From Verrucomicrobiales bacterium (GTDB lineage Bacteria > Verrucomicrobiota > Verrucomicrobiia > Verrucomicrobiales > DEV007): a stretch of DNA of 38,622 nucleotides. The stretch covers positions 1 to 38,622 of the forward strand of contig JARGNI010000048.1 of assembly GCA_029213195.1 (NCBI GenBank). Reading direction: 5' to 3'. The position numbers were made by a program, and so were the translations under genes. A model generated the notes under the pieces. That model was not told the DNA's origin and did no database searches. It saw only the letters and a program-made list of their open reading frames with translations. How positions within the stretch are numbered: position 1 is the stretch's first letter; each line of letters begins with the position of its first letter. Of this stretch, positions 25,490-34,740 are shown piece after piece.

Positions 25490-28345
25490 ATGAAACGCCG
25501 TCCCCAGACTGGCTCGCTCAAATTCCTGGCCGCAGGTCGGGCCGTGACTGCGCTGGCTATGGCTATGGCGATCGGAGGAACCGGCGAAGCGCAGGACGAA
25601 GCCCCCGACTTCAACCGCGATATTCTTCCTATTCTCTCTGAAAACTGTTTTGCCTGCCATGGCCCGGACGCCAATGAACGCAAGGCGGACCTTCGTCTCG
25701 ACCAGGCGATCGGTGCCACCCGTGACCTCGGAGATGGCCATGCCGCCATCTTACCCGGCAATCCGGGAGCGTCCCTTCTCGTAGCCCGGATCGAGACTTC
25801 GGATCCGGACGAAGTGATGCCACCGCCTGAGACAGGAAAGACGCTGACTTCGGAACAGAAAGAAGCCTTGCGCAGGTGGATCGCCAACGACGCCGTTTAC
25901 GAGAGTCATTGGGCATTTCGACCAATCGAAGACTCCGCGCCTCCTTCCCTCTCCTCTCATGAAAGCCTCTCCGGAATCGATCATTTCCTGCTCGATCGTC
26001 TGCAAGAAAAGAACCTCTCCTTTTCCGAGCCAGCATCGCGCGGACAACTGGTCCGTCGCGCGACTTTCGACCTCACCGGGCTTCCCCCGAAGTGGGCAGA
26101 CGTAAAGGCCTTCGTCGAAGACCCCCGCCCGGATCGCGAAGCCTTCGCGGATGTCATCGACCGATTGCTTGCTTCGCCGGCCTACGGGGAACGCTGGGGG
26201 CGACACTGGCTCGACCTCGCCCGCTACGCGGATACTCATGGAGGCAGCGCCATCGGGTTCAAACGTTTCCCCTTTTCCTACACCTATCGCGACTACGTCA
26301 TCAGCGCCTTCAACGCCGACCTACCCTACGATGATTTCCTGCTTGAGCAGCTCGCCGCCGATCAACTGAAGCAGGAGAAAAACGATCCCGCTCTCGCCGC
26401 ACTTGGCTTTCTCACCGTCGGCCGCCAGTATCGCAACGTCCACGACCGGCTTGACGACCAGATCGATGTCATCTCGCGCGGCCTGCTTGGTCTCACGGTG
26501 TCCTGTGCGCGCTGTCACGATCACAAATTCGATCCCATTCCCACCACCGACTACTACGCCCTCCACGCCAGCCTCGCCCCGAGCCGGCCTCCTCGCGAAC
26601 TTCCACTGGTGGGTGAACCGGACATCGATCCCGGCTACGAGGCGGAATTGGAAAAACGCAAGCGTCTCCGCAACGACATCATCCGCGACCAGGGCGACGT
26701 GATGCGCGGGCGTCTCCGTATGCAGGTCGGGCTCTACCTCGCGGAACTCGCCAAAGGCACTCCGGAGCAGGACACCTCGACAACTTTTCTTTCCTATCGC
26801 ACCGAGGACCTCCGCCCCGTGGTGCTGGAACGCTGGAGAGACTACCTCGATGAACGGGATGAAAGCGATCCCGTATTCGGACCATGGCACCAATTGGCCA
26901 GGCTCGCGGAAGCCAAAGATTTCTCCGACCAATGCCGGAACCTGGTTGCGAAGCTGCAAAAGGAGAACGGCAATCCCAAGAAATTCGAGGACGAACACCG
27001 CCTTGCGACCAAGGCACCGAAATGGAATCCACGGATCCTCGACGCACTCGCCGAGTCGAAGCCCGAATCCTTTGTCACGGTGGCGAAAGCCTACGGGCGT
27101 GTCTTTGCGGATACCCACCGCCGCTGGCTGAACTCGCTGCTGGATGCCTCCCTCGAAGCAGCGCCCGAAGGCACTCTCGTGCCCGACCAGGATCCAAAGC
27201 ATGCCGTGGTCAATAGCGCCATAGAGCGCCAGCTTCGCCACCACCTCTACGATCCCGAATCTCCGACGGCGATCGATTTCCTCGCCGACCCGCGCGACCT
27301 TTTGATGCTCAACCGAGGAGTCCGCGATTCCGTTCGCGGCACCCTCGGTGCAATCGAGACGTTGAATCATACCGCGAGCGCACCAGCACGCTCCATGTCG
27401 CTGCGCGAAGAAGAGTCGCCCGAAGCCTCTTTCGTGTTTCTCCGCGGCAATCCCGTCACTCGCGGCGAGCCGGTCACCCCCCGCTTCCTCAGCGCCGTTG
27501 CCGGCAAAGACCCGTCCAGTTTCCAAGATGGTAAACGGCGCCTCGGCCTCGCCCGCGCCATCGTCGATCCGGAGAATCCTCTCACGCGCCGCGTCCTCGT
27601 CAACTGGGTCTGGCAACACCATTTTGGAAAGGGACTGGTCCGTACTCCTGACGACTTTGGCACCCGTGGCGATCCCCCCACCCATCCCGAACTCCTCGAC
27701 TTCCTCGCCGAACGCTTCCTCGAGGACGACTGGTCGCTGAAGAAACTTCACCGCCGGCTCATGCTCACCACCGCCTATCGACAAGCCTCGAAAGCCAATC
27801 CTGCGGCCCACGAAAAGGACCCAGACAATCATCTCCTCTGGAGGATGCCGATCCGGCGTCTCAGCCTCGAGGAGATGAGAGACTCTTTGCTGGCAGTAAG
27901 CGGCGAGCTGACCGAGAACTCTCCCCGGGGCGGAAAGCCATTCGAGGAGAAAGGTAACGAGGTCGTTCCTCGACGCAGCGTCTACGCCTTTCTCAACCGT
28001 GATGTGATCTCCCCCCTGGTTGCCACGTTCGATGGCGCCGATCCCAGCGCCTGCACAGTCGAGCGCCCCGAGACCACCGTGCCGCAACAGACGCTTTTCG
28101 CGCTGAATTCCGACTTCATCCAGGACCGCGCCAGGATCTTTGCCCTCCTTCCCGGAATTCGGGAAGCTCCCTCCGACGAGGAACGGGTTGCCCGCCTTTA
28201 TCAGCGCGCACTATCTCGTCCCCCCGAAAAGGAGGAAATCGCCACTGCTCTCCATTTCGTGGACCAGGCCGCAGATCGCTCCGCCGGATGGGAGGAATTC
28301 GCCCACGCCCTCCTGGCCTCGAATGAATTTCATTTCCTAGATTGA
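25490..28345 (+). CDS. Exported PSC1-DUF1549-DUF1553 cytochrome protein (pair 2)
   Basis: The second member of the family in the window, 951 residues. The signal region is MKRRPQTGSL followed by an Ala/Met-rich hydrophobic stretch to about residue 34. The haem site CFACHGPD has C53, C56 and H57. DUF1549 spans about 160-345 and ends in [15 protein letters not shown]1553 spans about 690-945 with RRVLVNWVWQHHFGKGLV and TTVPQQTLFALNSDFI. Unlike pairs 1 and 3 it has no beta-rich insert between the two; residues about 350-640 are charged and mostly helical. The ATG of its DUF1501 partner follows 11 bases after the stop. The function is unknown; the haem and export signal place it in the periplasm or cell surface. 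Confidence 0.93.
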   Translation: MKRRPQTGSLKFLAAGRAVTALAMAMAIGGTGEAQDEAPDFNRDILPILSENCFACHGPDANERKADLRLDQAIGATRDLGDGHAAILPGNPGASLLVARIETSDPDEVMPPPETGKTLTSEQKEALRRWIANDAVYESHWAFRPIEDSAPPSLSSHESLSGIDHFLLDRLQEKNLSFSEPASRGQLVRRATFDLTGLPPKWADVKAFVEDPRPDREAFADVIDRLLASPAYGERWGRHWLDLARYADTHGGSAIGFKRFPFSYTYRDYVISAFNADLPYDDFLLEQLAADQLKQEKNDPALAALGFLTVGRQYRNVHDRLDDQIDVISRGLLGLTVSCARCHDHKFDPIPTTDYYALHASLAPSRPPRELPLVGEPDIDPGYEAELEKRKRLRNDIIRDQGDVMRGRLRMQVGLYLAELAKGTPEQDTSTTFLSYRTEDLRPVVLERWRDYLDERDESDPVFGPWHQLARLAEAKDFSDQCRNLVAKLQKENGNPKKFEDEHRLATKAPKWNPRILDALAESKPESFVTVAKAYGRVFADTHRRWLNSLLDASLEAAPEGTLVPDQDPKHAVVNSAIERQLRHHLYDPESPTAIDFLADPRDLLMLNRGVRDSVRGTLGAIETLNHTASAPARSMSLREEESPEASFVFLRGNPVTRGEPVTPRFLSAVAGKDPSSFQDGKRRLGLARAIVDPENPLTRRVLVNWVWQHHFGKGLVRTPDDFGTRGDPPTHPELLDFLAERFLEDDWSLKKLHRRLMLTTAYRQASKANPAAHEKDPDNHLLWRMPIRRLSLEEMRDSLLAVSGELTENSPRGGKPFEEKGNEVVPRRSVYAFLNRDVISPLVATFDGADPSACTVERPETTVPQQTLFALNSDFIQDRARIFALLPGIREAPSDEERVARLYQRALSRPPEKEEIATALHFVDQAADRSAGWEEFAHALLASNEFHFLD

Positions 28346-28356
28346 AGAAACGACTG

Positions 28357-29751
28357 ATGGATTCACTCTCCGAGATTCCAGGCTCCTGCTCACGCCGCCG
28401 CTTCCTTAGCCGTAATGGACTGGGATTCGGGTCCCTGGCGCTGGCTGGGCTATTCAACGACGAGGCAAGCGCCGGCATTCATTTTCCCGGGAAAGCGAAA
28501 TCGGTCATCCATGTCTTTCTCAACGGCGGCATGTCCCAGGTCGACACCTTCGATCCCAAGCCGGAACTGACCCGGTGCGGCGGCCAGGAACTTCCCTACG
28601 AAAACCTTCTCACCGAACGGCGCACCGGCGTCGCCCTCCCTTCCCCCTTCGAATTTCAACAACATGGCGAAAGCGGGATTCCCGTCAGCGACCTGTTCCC
28701 ACACCTCTCGAAATGCGTCGACAAGATGGCGGTGATCCGCTCAATGCACGCGGAGCTACCCAGCCACGAGCTCTCGCTGATGCTTCTCAATACAGGTGAC
28801 CAGAGGCTTGTCCGGCCCAGCCTGGGCTCCTGGCTCAACTGGGGTATGGGGTCGGAGAACAACAACCTGCCCGGATTCGTGGTCCTCTGCCCCGGCGGCC
28901 TTCCTGTCGGTGGCACCAACAACTGGCGCTCCGCATTCCTGCCAGGCGTCTTCCAGGGAACCCTCATCGACACCTCCCAGGAGGATCCGAAAAAACTGAT
29001 CCCTCACCTGAGAAACGAACGCCTCGGCCCGGACGAACAACGACGACAATTCGACCTGCTCCGGCAGCTGAACGCCCGCCACCTCGACGCTCGTCCCGAC
29101 GAGGCTGCACTGGAGGCTCGGATCAAGTCTTTTGAGCTCGCCTACCGCATGCAGGTCGATGCCACCGACGCCTTCGACATCGATCGAGAGCCGAAGCACA
29201 TCCGCGAGATGTATGGACCCGGCCCGCAGAATCGCCAACTTCTCATGGCTCGGCGTCTCGTCGAGCGAGGCGTCCGCTTCGTCCAGACCTGGCATGGCAA
29301 AGGCCAGCCCTGGGACAGTCACAACAACATCAAGAAAGCCCATCGCGGCGTCGCCGAAGCCTGCGACCAGGGACTGGCTGCACTCATCCTCGACCTCGAG
29401 CAGCGGGGTCTGCTCGATGAGACCCTGATCCTCTGTTCCGGGGAGTTCGGCCGCACTCCCACTGTCGAACTCGGCGTGCAGGGAGGTGGTGCCACGGCGG
29501 GCCGCGATCACAATCACTGGGGCTTCTCCCTCTGGATGGCCGGTGGCGGTATCAAGGGAGGGACCGTCTACGGAGCTACCGATGAGTTCGGATTCCGGGC
29601 CGTAGAGAATCCCGTCTCCGTCCACGACCTCCACGCCACCATTCTCCACCTGCTCGGCATCGACCACAAACAACTCACTTACCGCTACGCCGGCCGGGAC
29701 TTCCGGCTCACCGACGTCCACGGCAAGGTGGTGAGCGACGTGGTAGCCTGA
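28357..29751 (+). CDS. Tat-exported DUF1501 protein (pair 2)
   Basis: The DUF1501 partner of the preceding gene, 464 residues from ATG 28357; a TTG at 28342 that overlaps the upstream stop would add five residues. The N-terminus MDSLSEIPGSCSRRRFLSRN holds a twin-arginine motif, SRRRFLS. Superfamily blocks are VFLNGGMSQVDTFDPKPEL, RIKSFELAYRMQVDATDAFDI, GEFGRTPTV, GRDHNHWGFSLWMAGGGIKGG and VHDLHATILHLLGID. There is no sulfatase cysteine motif. Its 3' end faces that of the third pair, 176 bases away. Its activity is unknown. Confidence 0.94.
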   Translation: MDSLSEIPGSCSRRRFLSRNGLGFGSLALAGLFNDEASAGIHFPGKAKSVIHVFLNGGMSQVDTFDPKPELTRCGGQELPYENLLTERRTGVALPSPFEFQQHGESGIPVSDLFPHLSKCVDKMAVIRSMHAELPSHELSLMLLNTGDQRLVRPSLGSWLNWGMGSENNNLPGFVVLCPGGLPVGGTNNWRSAFLPGVFQGTLIDTSQEDPKKLIPHLRNERLGPDEQRRQFDLLRQLNARHLDARPDEAALEARIKSFELAYRMQVDATDAFDIDREPKHIREMYGPGPQNRQLLMARRLVERGVRFVQTWHGKGQPWDSHNNIKKAHRGVAEACDQGLAALILDLEQRGLLDETLILCSGEFGRTPTVELGVQGGGATAGRDHNHWGFSLWMAGGGIKGGTVYGATDEFGFRAVENPVSVHDLHATILHLLGIDHKQLTYRYAGRDFRLTDVHGKVVSDVVA

Positions 29752-29764
29752 CAGCACTTGAATA

Positions 29765-29786
29765 TCGCTGATTACAAACCCAGCGA
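29765..29786. other. Short inverted repeat between convergent DUF1501 genes
   Basis: TCGCTG (29765-29770) and CAGCGA (29781-29786) pair around a 10-base loop, 14 bases after the plus-strand gene and 142 before the end of the minus-strand gene. It is followed by ATTTG rather than a T run. It is a weak terminator candidate at best; nothing else is recognisable in this 176-base gap. Confidence 0.3.
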
Positions 29787-29927
29787 ATTTGTAGCGACAC
29801 TTGGCGACAGAGTGGCTGGAGAGAACAGGAAATCCGGGGAGTTCCCATGGCTCGTATGCCAGGCAACGTGGTCCAGATCAATTGCCAGAATTAATTGCCA
29901 ATGCTCGAAGTGATCGATCCCTGAATT

Positions 29928-31376
29928 TCAAGCGAGAATCGGCTTCACCAGCTTCCCATGAATATCCGTCAGGCGGTAGTCCCGCCCCTGGAAGCGGAAG
30001 GTGAGGCGCTTGTGATCGACGCCGAGCAGATGCATGATCGTTGCGTTCAGATCGTGCACATGCACCGGATCTTTGACGATGTTGTAGCAGTAGTCGTCCG
30101 TCTCGCCCAGGGTCATCCCGCCCTTGATGCCGGCTCCGGCGAGGAAAACAGTGAAACAGCGGGGATGGTGATCACGACCGTAATTGGTTTCCGTAAGCTT
30201 GCCCTGCGAGTAGATCGTTCGGCCGAATTCCCCGCCCCAGACGATGAGGGTATCTTCCAGCAAACCACGCTGGCGCAGGTCCTTGATCAGAGCCGCTGTC
30301 GGCTGATCGGTATCGCGGCACTGGCCCTTGATCGCATTGGGGAGACCGCCGTGATGATCCCACCCCATGTGAAAAAGCTGGATACACCGCACATCCCTCT
30401 CGGCGAGACGCCGAGCGAGCAAGCAATTCGCGGCATAGGTTCCGGGTTTCTTCACATCAGGACCGTAGTCCTCGAGCACATGCGCGGGCTCGTCGGAGAT
30501 GTCGGTGAGATCCGGGACACTGGTCTGCATACGGAAAGCCATCTCGTATTGCGAAACCCGCGCATTGATCTCCGGATCTCCGTAGACCTCATGGTCCCGC
30601 CGATTCAGCTCCGCAAGTTCGTCCAGCATTCCACGACGCATATTGCGGCTCATTCCCTTGGGGTCGGAGAGGTAGAGCACAGGGTCACCCGTGTTTCGAA
30701 ACTTTACCCCCTGGTGCTGGGTGGGAAGAAAACCCGCTCCCCAGAGACGATCGTAGAGCGGCTGGTCATTGGGACGCCCGGTTCCCCACGAAGTCAGGAC
30801 GACGTAGGCCGGCAGGTCCTGATTCTCGGTTCCAAGGCCATAGCTCAACCAGGCACCGAGACTGGGACGTCCCGCAAGCTGATGACCGGTCTGGCAGAAG
30901 GTGATCGCAGGATCGTGGTTGATCGCCTCGGTGTGCATCGAACGGATAAAGCACAGCTCGTCCGCGACCGTCGAGAGATTGGGCATCAATTCACTGATCC
31001 AGGCACCGCTTTCGCCATGCTGCTGAAACTCGAACATGCTCGGAGCAACCGGAAAACTCTTTTGCCCGGATGTCATCGTCGTCAGCCGCTGCCCCTGGCG
31101 AATCGACTCGGGCAGATCCTTACCGCGCTGCGCTTCCATCTTCGGCTTTGGATCGAAGAGATCCATCTGCGACGGAGCTCCGGACTGAAAGAGGTAGATG
31201 ACGCGCTTGGCCTTCGCCGGAAAATTGGGAAAACCCGAAAGCCCTCCTGTCTCGGATCCCAAAGTCGAGGACGTTGGTCCCAGCAATCCTGCCAATGCCG
31301 TAGCCCCCAGCGCCGAACCTCCGTTCCGGAGAAAGAGGCGGCGGTTGAGAGTGTCTTGAAGTTGAAAAGAATTCAT
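29928..31376 (-). CDS. Tat-exported DUF1501 protein (pair 3)
   Basis: The third DUF1501 protein, 482 residues. The N-terminal twin-arginine motif is NRRLFLRNG at residues 11-19, followed by [14 protein letters not shown]. Blocks shared with the other two copies include [69 protein letters not shown] and [19 protein letters not shown]. Like them it has no formylglycine motif. It begins 11 bases after the end of the cytochrome gene and has no Shine-Dalgarno sequence, so coupling with the upstream gene is likely. Its activity is unknown. Confidence 0.94.
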   Translation of the reverse strand: MNSFQLQDTLNRRLFLRNGGSALGATALAGLLGPTSSTLGSETGGLSGFPNFPAKAKRVIYLFQSGAPSQMDLFDPKPKMEAQRGKDLPESIRQGQRLTTMTSGQKSFPVAPSMFEFQQHGESGAWISELMPNLSTVADELCFIRSMHTEAINHDPAITFCQTGHQLAGRPSLGAWLSYGLGTENQDLPAYVVLTSWGTGRPNDQPLYDRLWGAGFLPTQHQGVKFRNTGDPVLYLSDPKGMSRNMRRGMLDELAELNRRDHEVYGDPEINARVSQYEMAFRMQTSVPDLTDISDEPAHVLEDYGPDVKKPGTYAANCLLARRLAERDVRCIQLFHMGWDHHGGLPNAIKGQCRDTDQPTAALIKDLRQRGLLEDTLIVWGGEFGRTIYSQGKLTETNYGRDHHPRCFTVFLAGAGIKGGMTLGETDDYCYNIVKDPVHVHDLNATIMHLLGVDHKRLTFRFQGRDYRLTDIHGKLVKPILA

Positions 31377-31387
31377 AACGAGAAAGG

Positions 31388-34300
31388 TCAGTCGCGCGTG
31401 ATGACGCGGTCAAGGTTGAGCAAGATGTTTGCGGTGACGGTGTAGGCGGCCAGTTCCGAATCGGCGATGGCTTCGTCGGGTTTGGATTGGCCATGGGAAA
31501 TCAGGGCGGTGGCGGCCTCGGGGTCGGCCTTGAATTCGGCGAGCCGCGCGTCGAGCCCCTCTTGCAGCATCGCCAAGGCTTCCGCAGTTGGCTTGCGACC
31601 GGTGGCGAGACGATACCCGGTGGTGATCCTGGAATTTGGATCCTCCCCACCCTCCCGAATCATCCGCTCGGCCAATGCCCTCGCTGCCTCGACAAAGGTA
31701 ACTTCGTTCAGCAGCGCAAGAGCCTGGAGTGGTGTATTGGTCCGGCTTCGCTTCGGCGTGCAGACTTCCCGATTGGGTGCATCGAACAGCAGCATCGTCG
31801 GCGGTGCCGCAGTTCGCTTCCAGATCGTGTAAAAGGTTCTCCGATAAACATCCTCTCCGCTGCTCGCCTTGTAGTTCTTCAGGTTGCCATAGCGATTCGT
31901 CTCGCTCCAAACCCCAGCCGGCATGTAGGGATAAACGCTGCGGCCACCAACTTTCGGCGCCATCAATCCGCTCACGGCTAACGCCTGGTCACGAACCAGT
32001 TCTCCCCGCAGGCGAAAACGCGGACCACGAGCGAGGAGTCGGTTTTCCGGATCGCGCGCATACAACTCCGGCGAAGCCGCCGAGCTCTGCCGGTAGGCCT
32101 GGCTGGTCACGAGAAACTTCAGCATCGCCTTCATGTCCCAGGCGCCTGCCACTTTTCCATTCACTTCCGGAAGTTTCGTCGGCGAAACAAACTCCACCGC
32201 AAGCCAGTCGAGCAGTTGCGGATGCTCCGGCCATTCTGCCTGGGACCCGAAGTTCTCGGACGTCTTCACAATCCCGATTCCAAACAACTGTTCCCAGGTC
32301 CGGTTGATCCACACTCGTGCCGTCAGCGGGTGCTCGCCACTCACCAGCCACCGCGCGAATCCGAGACGGTTGGCAGGCTCGCCCTCGGGCAGCGGTGGAA
32401 GAACCGCGGGAAGCCCCCGCCCGACCTTGTCCGCCGGCCGGTCGTATTCACCCCGGTCGAGAATGAAGGCATCCTTCGGCTCGGCGCGTTCCTTCATGAC
32501 CATCACGCTCGGAAGCTTGGCCTCGAAATCGGATCGTGCTTTCTTCGCAGCGTCGAGATTTGCTTTCGCAAGATTCACCGGGTTCTCCGACTGCTTGGAA
32601 AAGTAGGCCGTGAGGGTCTTCTGATCTGCCGCGGAAGTCTCTCCCTCTTTCGTCATGATGGACCGGATATTGCCCGGCAGCCCACCGCTCCCGTCGAGTT
32701 TCACCTGATCCGGGTTGCGACTCGTCGTCGAAATCCGGAAACGCCCCAGGTTATGATCGGGAAAGCGCGAGTTGTGGATCAGTCGAACCGTCAGGGTCGC
32801 GTCCTTTGAAACGTCTACCGCCGCCGTCGGAAGGAACATCGCCTTGCGTGGCACTCGCATCTTCGGCTCGATCGAGCTCGTGGCCCACCCGACGACTCCT
32901 TTCTTATCCAGGTTCGCCTGGTTCTTGAGAATCGAATCGACGGTATAATCCTTCTGGTTGTAGTCCGCCTCCGCTTTCGCCAACGGGATGATCGTCGCTT
33001 CCTTCCCTAGGGAGCTCACCTTCACCTCGACACCGGTCAGAACAAAATTACCGTTGGAACCTCGGCTCAAGCTCGCGTTCGGCAATGACTTGTCTGGCAA
33101 CACCTCCAGCAGGATGCCGCCCAGTTTTCCCTCGGTGAGCGGAGCGGTGATCACGTAGACATCGTTTCCAGGATTCTTCCCGCTCGGCAGCCAGGACCCA
33201 TCGGTCTGGCGGGTGAACCTGGCACCTCCGGCGCTCTTTACCGATTCGTCCTCGAGACTCTTCCAATGGTTCGCCGACTCGCCTTTCGCCTGCAGTTGCT
33301 GACGCTGCTCCGCTTCCCACCTGGCCAGAGCCTTCGGCAACTCGTCCTTGGCCGTCTTCAGGCTCGCTTCTGCCTTCGCGATCGCCGCGTCCAGTTCCGC
33401 AATCTTTGCTTTCGCGACCTCGTCCGAAACCCGCAACAGGGGCGGCGTGTTCACTCCGTTCTTCCCATTGGAGCCAAGCACGCCCGACTCGTCGTTCGAA
33501 TTGAAGTAGGCGAACAGTTCGTAGAACTCCTTTTGCGAGATGGGATCGTACTTGTGGTCGTGGCAGCGTGCGCAATTCAAGGTCAGCGCCATCCAGGTCA
33601 TTCCTGTCGTTTCAACCCGATCGATCACGGTTTCGACAAACCACTCCTCGACGATCCGACCACCTTCTCCATTGAGGCGATGATTTCGATTGAACCCAGT
33701 CGCGATGATCTGGTCTTGAGTCGGCTCGGGCAGGAGGTCGCCGGCAAGCTGCTCGATCGTAAATTGATCGAACGGGAGATTGCGATTGTAGGCCCCGATC
33801 AACCAATCGCGCCAGATCCACATGTCACGACTACCGTCGCTCTGGAACCCATTGCTGTCCGCGTAGCGGGCGAGATCGAGCCACTCCATGGCCATGCGCT
33901 CGCCAAAATGCGGAGACGAAAGAAGGCGATCGACCGCATTCTCGTAGGCGTCCGGCGCCGTGTCCGCAAGGAAGGCGTCCATCTCTGCGATCGTGGGAGG
34001 CAGGCCGGTGAGATCGAGCGAGACCCGGCGCAACAAGGTCTCCTTATCCGCCTCCGATTGCATCACCAACCCTTCCCTCTTCAATCGCTCTATGAGAAAG
34101 GCGTCCACCGGATGCCCGGCTCCTTCGATCTCGGGAACTTCTGGCCGACCGGGGGCGACAAACGCCCAGTGCCCCTCGTAATCCGCTCCCTGCTCGATCC
34201 ACTTTCGCAAGGTCTGCTTCTGGGTATCGGTCAGGGATTTTCCGATCTCCGGCGGCGGCATCACATCGACGTCGTCTTCCGGCAATAACACCCGCGCGAG

Positions 34301-34561
34301 AAGTTCACTCTTGTCCGGGTCACCGGGCACAATGGGAGTGACCCCGGATTCTCCCGCAGTGAAAGCATCCTTTTCCAGATCCAATCGAAAGCCCCCTTTG
34401 CGCTCCTGCTCATCCGGCCCATGGCACTGGAAACAGGCATCCGACAGAATGGGGCGGATATCCCGGTTGAACTGGAGCTTGTCCTCCGATCTCGCGGTGG
34501 AGAGGAGAGTGAGGATTGCCAGGAGTTGAAGGGGCAAAGTCTGGAGACCAATCGAATGCAT
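31388..34561 (-). CDS. Exported PSC1-DUF1549-DUF1553 cytochrome protein (pair 3)
   Basis: The third and longest family member, 1057 residues. The signal peptide covers about residues 1-25 ([15 protein letters not shown]). The haem site [15 protein letters not shown] has C43, C46 and H47. DUF1549 spans about 148-335 and ends in [13 protein letters not shown] coiled stretch (about 375-425) precedes a beta-rich insert at about 435-620 with [15 protein letters not shown] and [11 protein letters not shown], which matches the insert of pair 1 in position and wording. DUF1553 spans about 740-1000 with [17 protein letters not shown] and [13 protein letters not shown]. It precedes its DUF1501 partner and diverges from a sulfatase gene (180-base gap). 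The function is unknown. Confidence 0.93.
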   Translation of the reverse strand: MHSIGLQTLPLQLLAILTLLSTARSEDKLQFNRDIRPILSDACFQCHGPDEQERKGGFRLDLEKDAFTAGESGVTPIVPGDPDKSELLARVLLPEDDVDVMPPPEIGKSLTDTQKQTLRKWIEQGADYEGHWAFVAPGRPEVPEIEGAGHPVDAFLIERLKREGLVMQSEADKETLLRRVSLDLTGLPPTIAEMDAFLADTAPDAYENAVDRLLSSPHFGERMAMEWLDLARYADSNGFQSDGSRDMWIWRDWLIGAYNRNLPFDQFTIEQLAGDLLPEPTQDQIIATGFNRNHRLNGEGGRIVEEWFVETVIDRVETTGMTWMALTLNCARCHDHKYDPISQKEFYELFAYFNSNDESGVLGSNGKNGVNTPPLLRVSDEVAKAKIAELDAAIAKAEASLKTAKDELPKALARWEAEQRQQLQAKGESANHWKSLEDESVKSAGGARFTRQTDGSWLPSGKNPGNDVYVITAPLTEGKLGGILLEVLPDKSLPNASLSRGSNGNFVLTGVEVKVSSLGKEATIIPLAKAEADYNQKDYTVDSILKNQANLDKKGVVGWATSSIEPKMRVPRKAMFLPTAAVDVSKDATLTVRLIHNSRFPDHNLGRFRISTTSRNPDQVKLDGSGGLPGNIRSIMTKEGETSAADQKTLTAYFSKQSENPVNLAKANLDAAKKARSDFEAKLPSVMVMKERAEPKDAFILDRGEYDRPADKVGRGLPAVLPPLPEGEPANRLGFARWLVSGEHPLTARVWINRTWEQLFGIGIVKTSENFGSQAEWPEHPQLLDWLAVEFVSPTKLPEVNGKVAGAWDMKAMLKFLVTSQAYRQSSAASPELYARDPENRLLARGPRFRLRGELVRDQALAVSGLMAPKVGGRSVYPYMPAGVWSETNRYGNLKNYKASSGEDVYRRTFYTIWKRTAAPPTMLLFDAPNREVCTPKRSRTNTPLQALALLNEVTFVEAARALAERMIREGGEDPNSRITTGYRLATGRKPTAEALAMLQEGLDARLAEFKADPEAATALISHGQSKPDEAIADSELAAYTVTANILLNLDRVITRD

Positions 34562-34703
34562 GAACTTCGGGAGCGAAATAATTCAGCCGAGAGAGTTTCA
34601 GAAAACGCACTGATGATCAACCGTCAAAGGATGCGTGGACGCGGAGGTGAATTGGATACCATAACGATGGCAATACAGCATCCTCCTCCCCCTCCACACC
34701 AGG

Positions 34704-34732
34704 TTGACCTTCAGTCCCAAATCCGATTCAAT
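34704..34732 (+). promoter_or_regulatory. Promoter candidate for the arylsulfatase gene
   Basis: TTGACC (34704-34709), a 17-base spacer, and TTCAAT (34727-34732, four of six matches to TATAAT). The -10 box ends eight bases before ATG 34741, which would place the transcription start at or next to the start codon. No Shine-Dalgarno sequence is present. Confidence 0.45.
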
Positions 34733-34740
34733 GCTTCGCC

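Noticed and set aside
26321-28087. Open frame of 588 codons on the minus strand
   Set aside because: Antisense to the second cytochrome gene. It mirrors codon bias in GC-rich DNA and has no recognisable motif or signal.
34622-34627. TTGACG on the minus strand upstream of cytochrome gene 3
   Set aside because: No acceptable -10 box lies at 16-18 bases from it, so I did not call a promoter.
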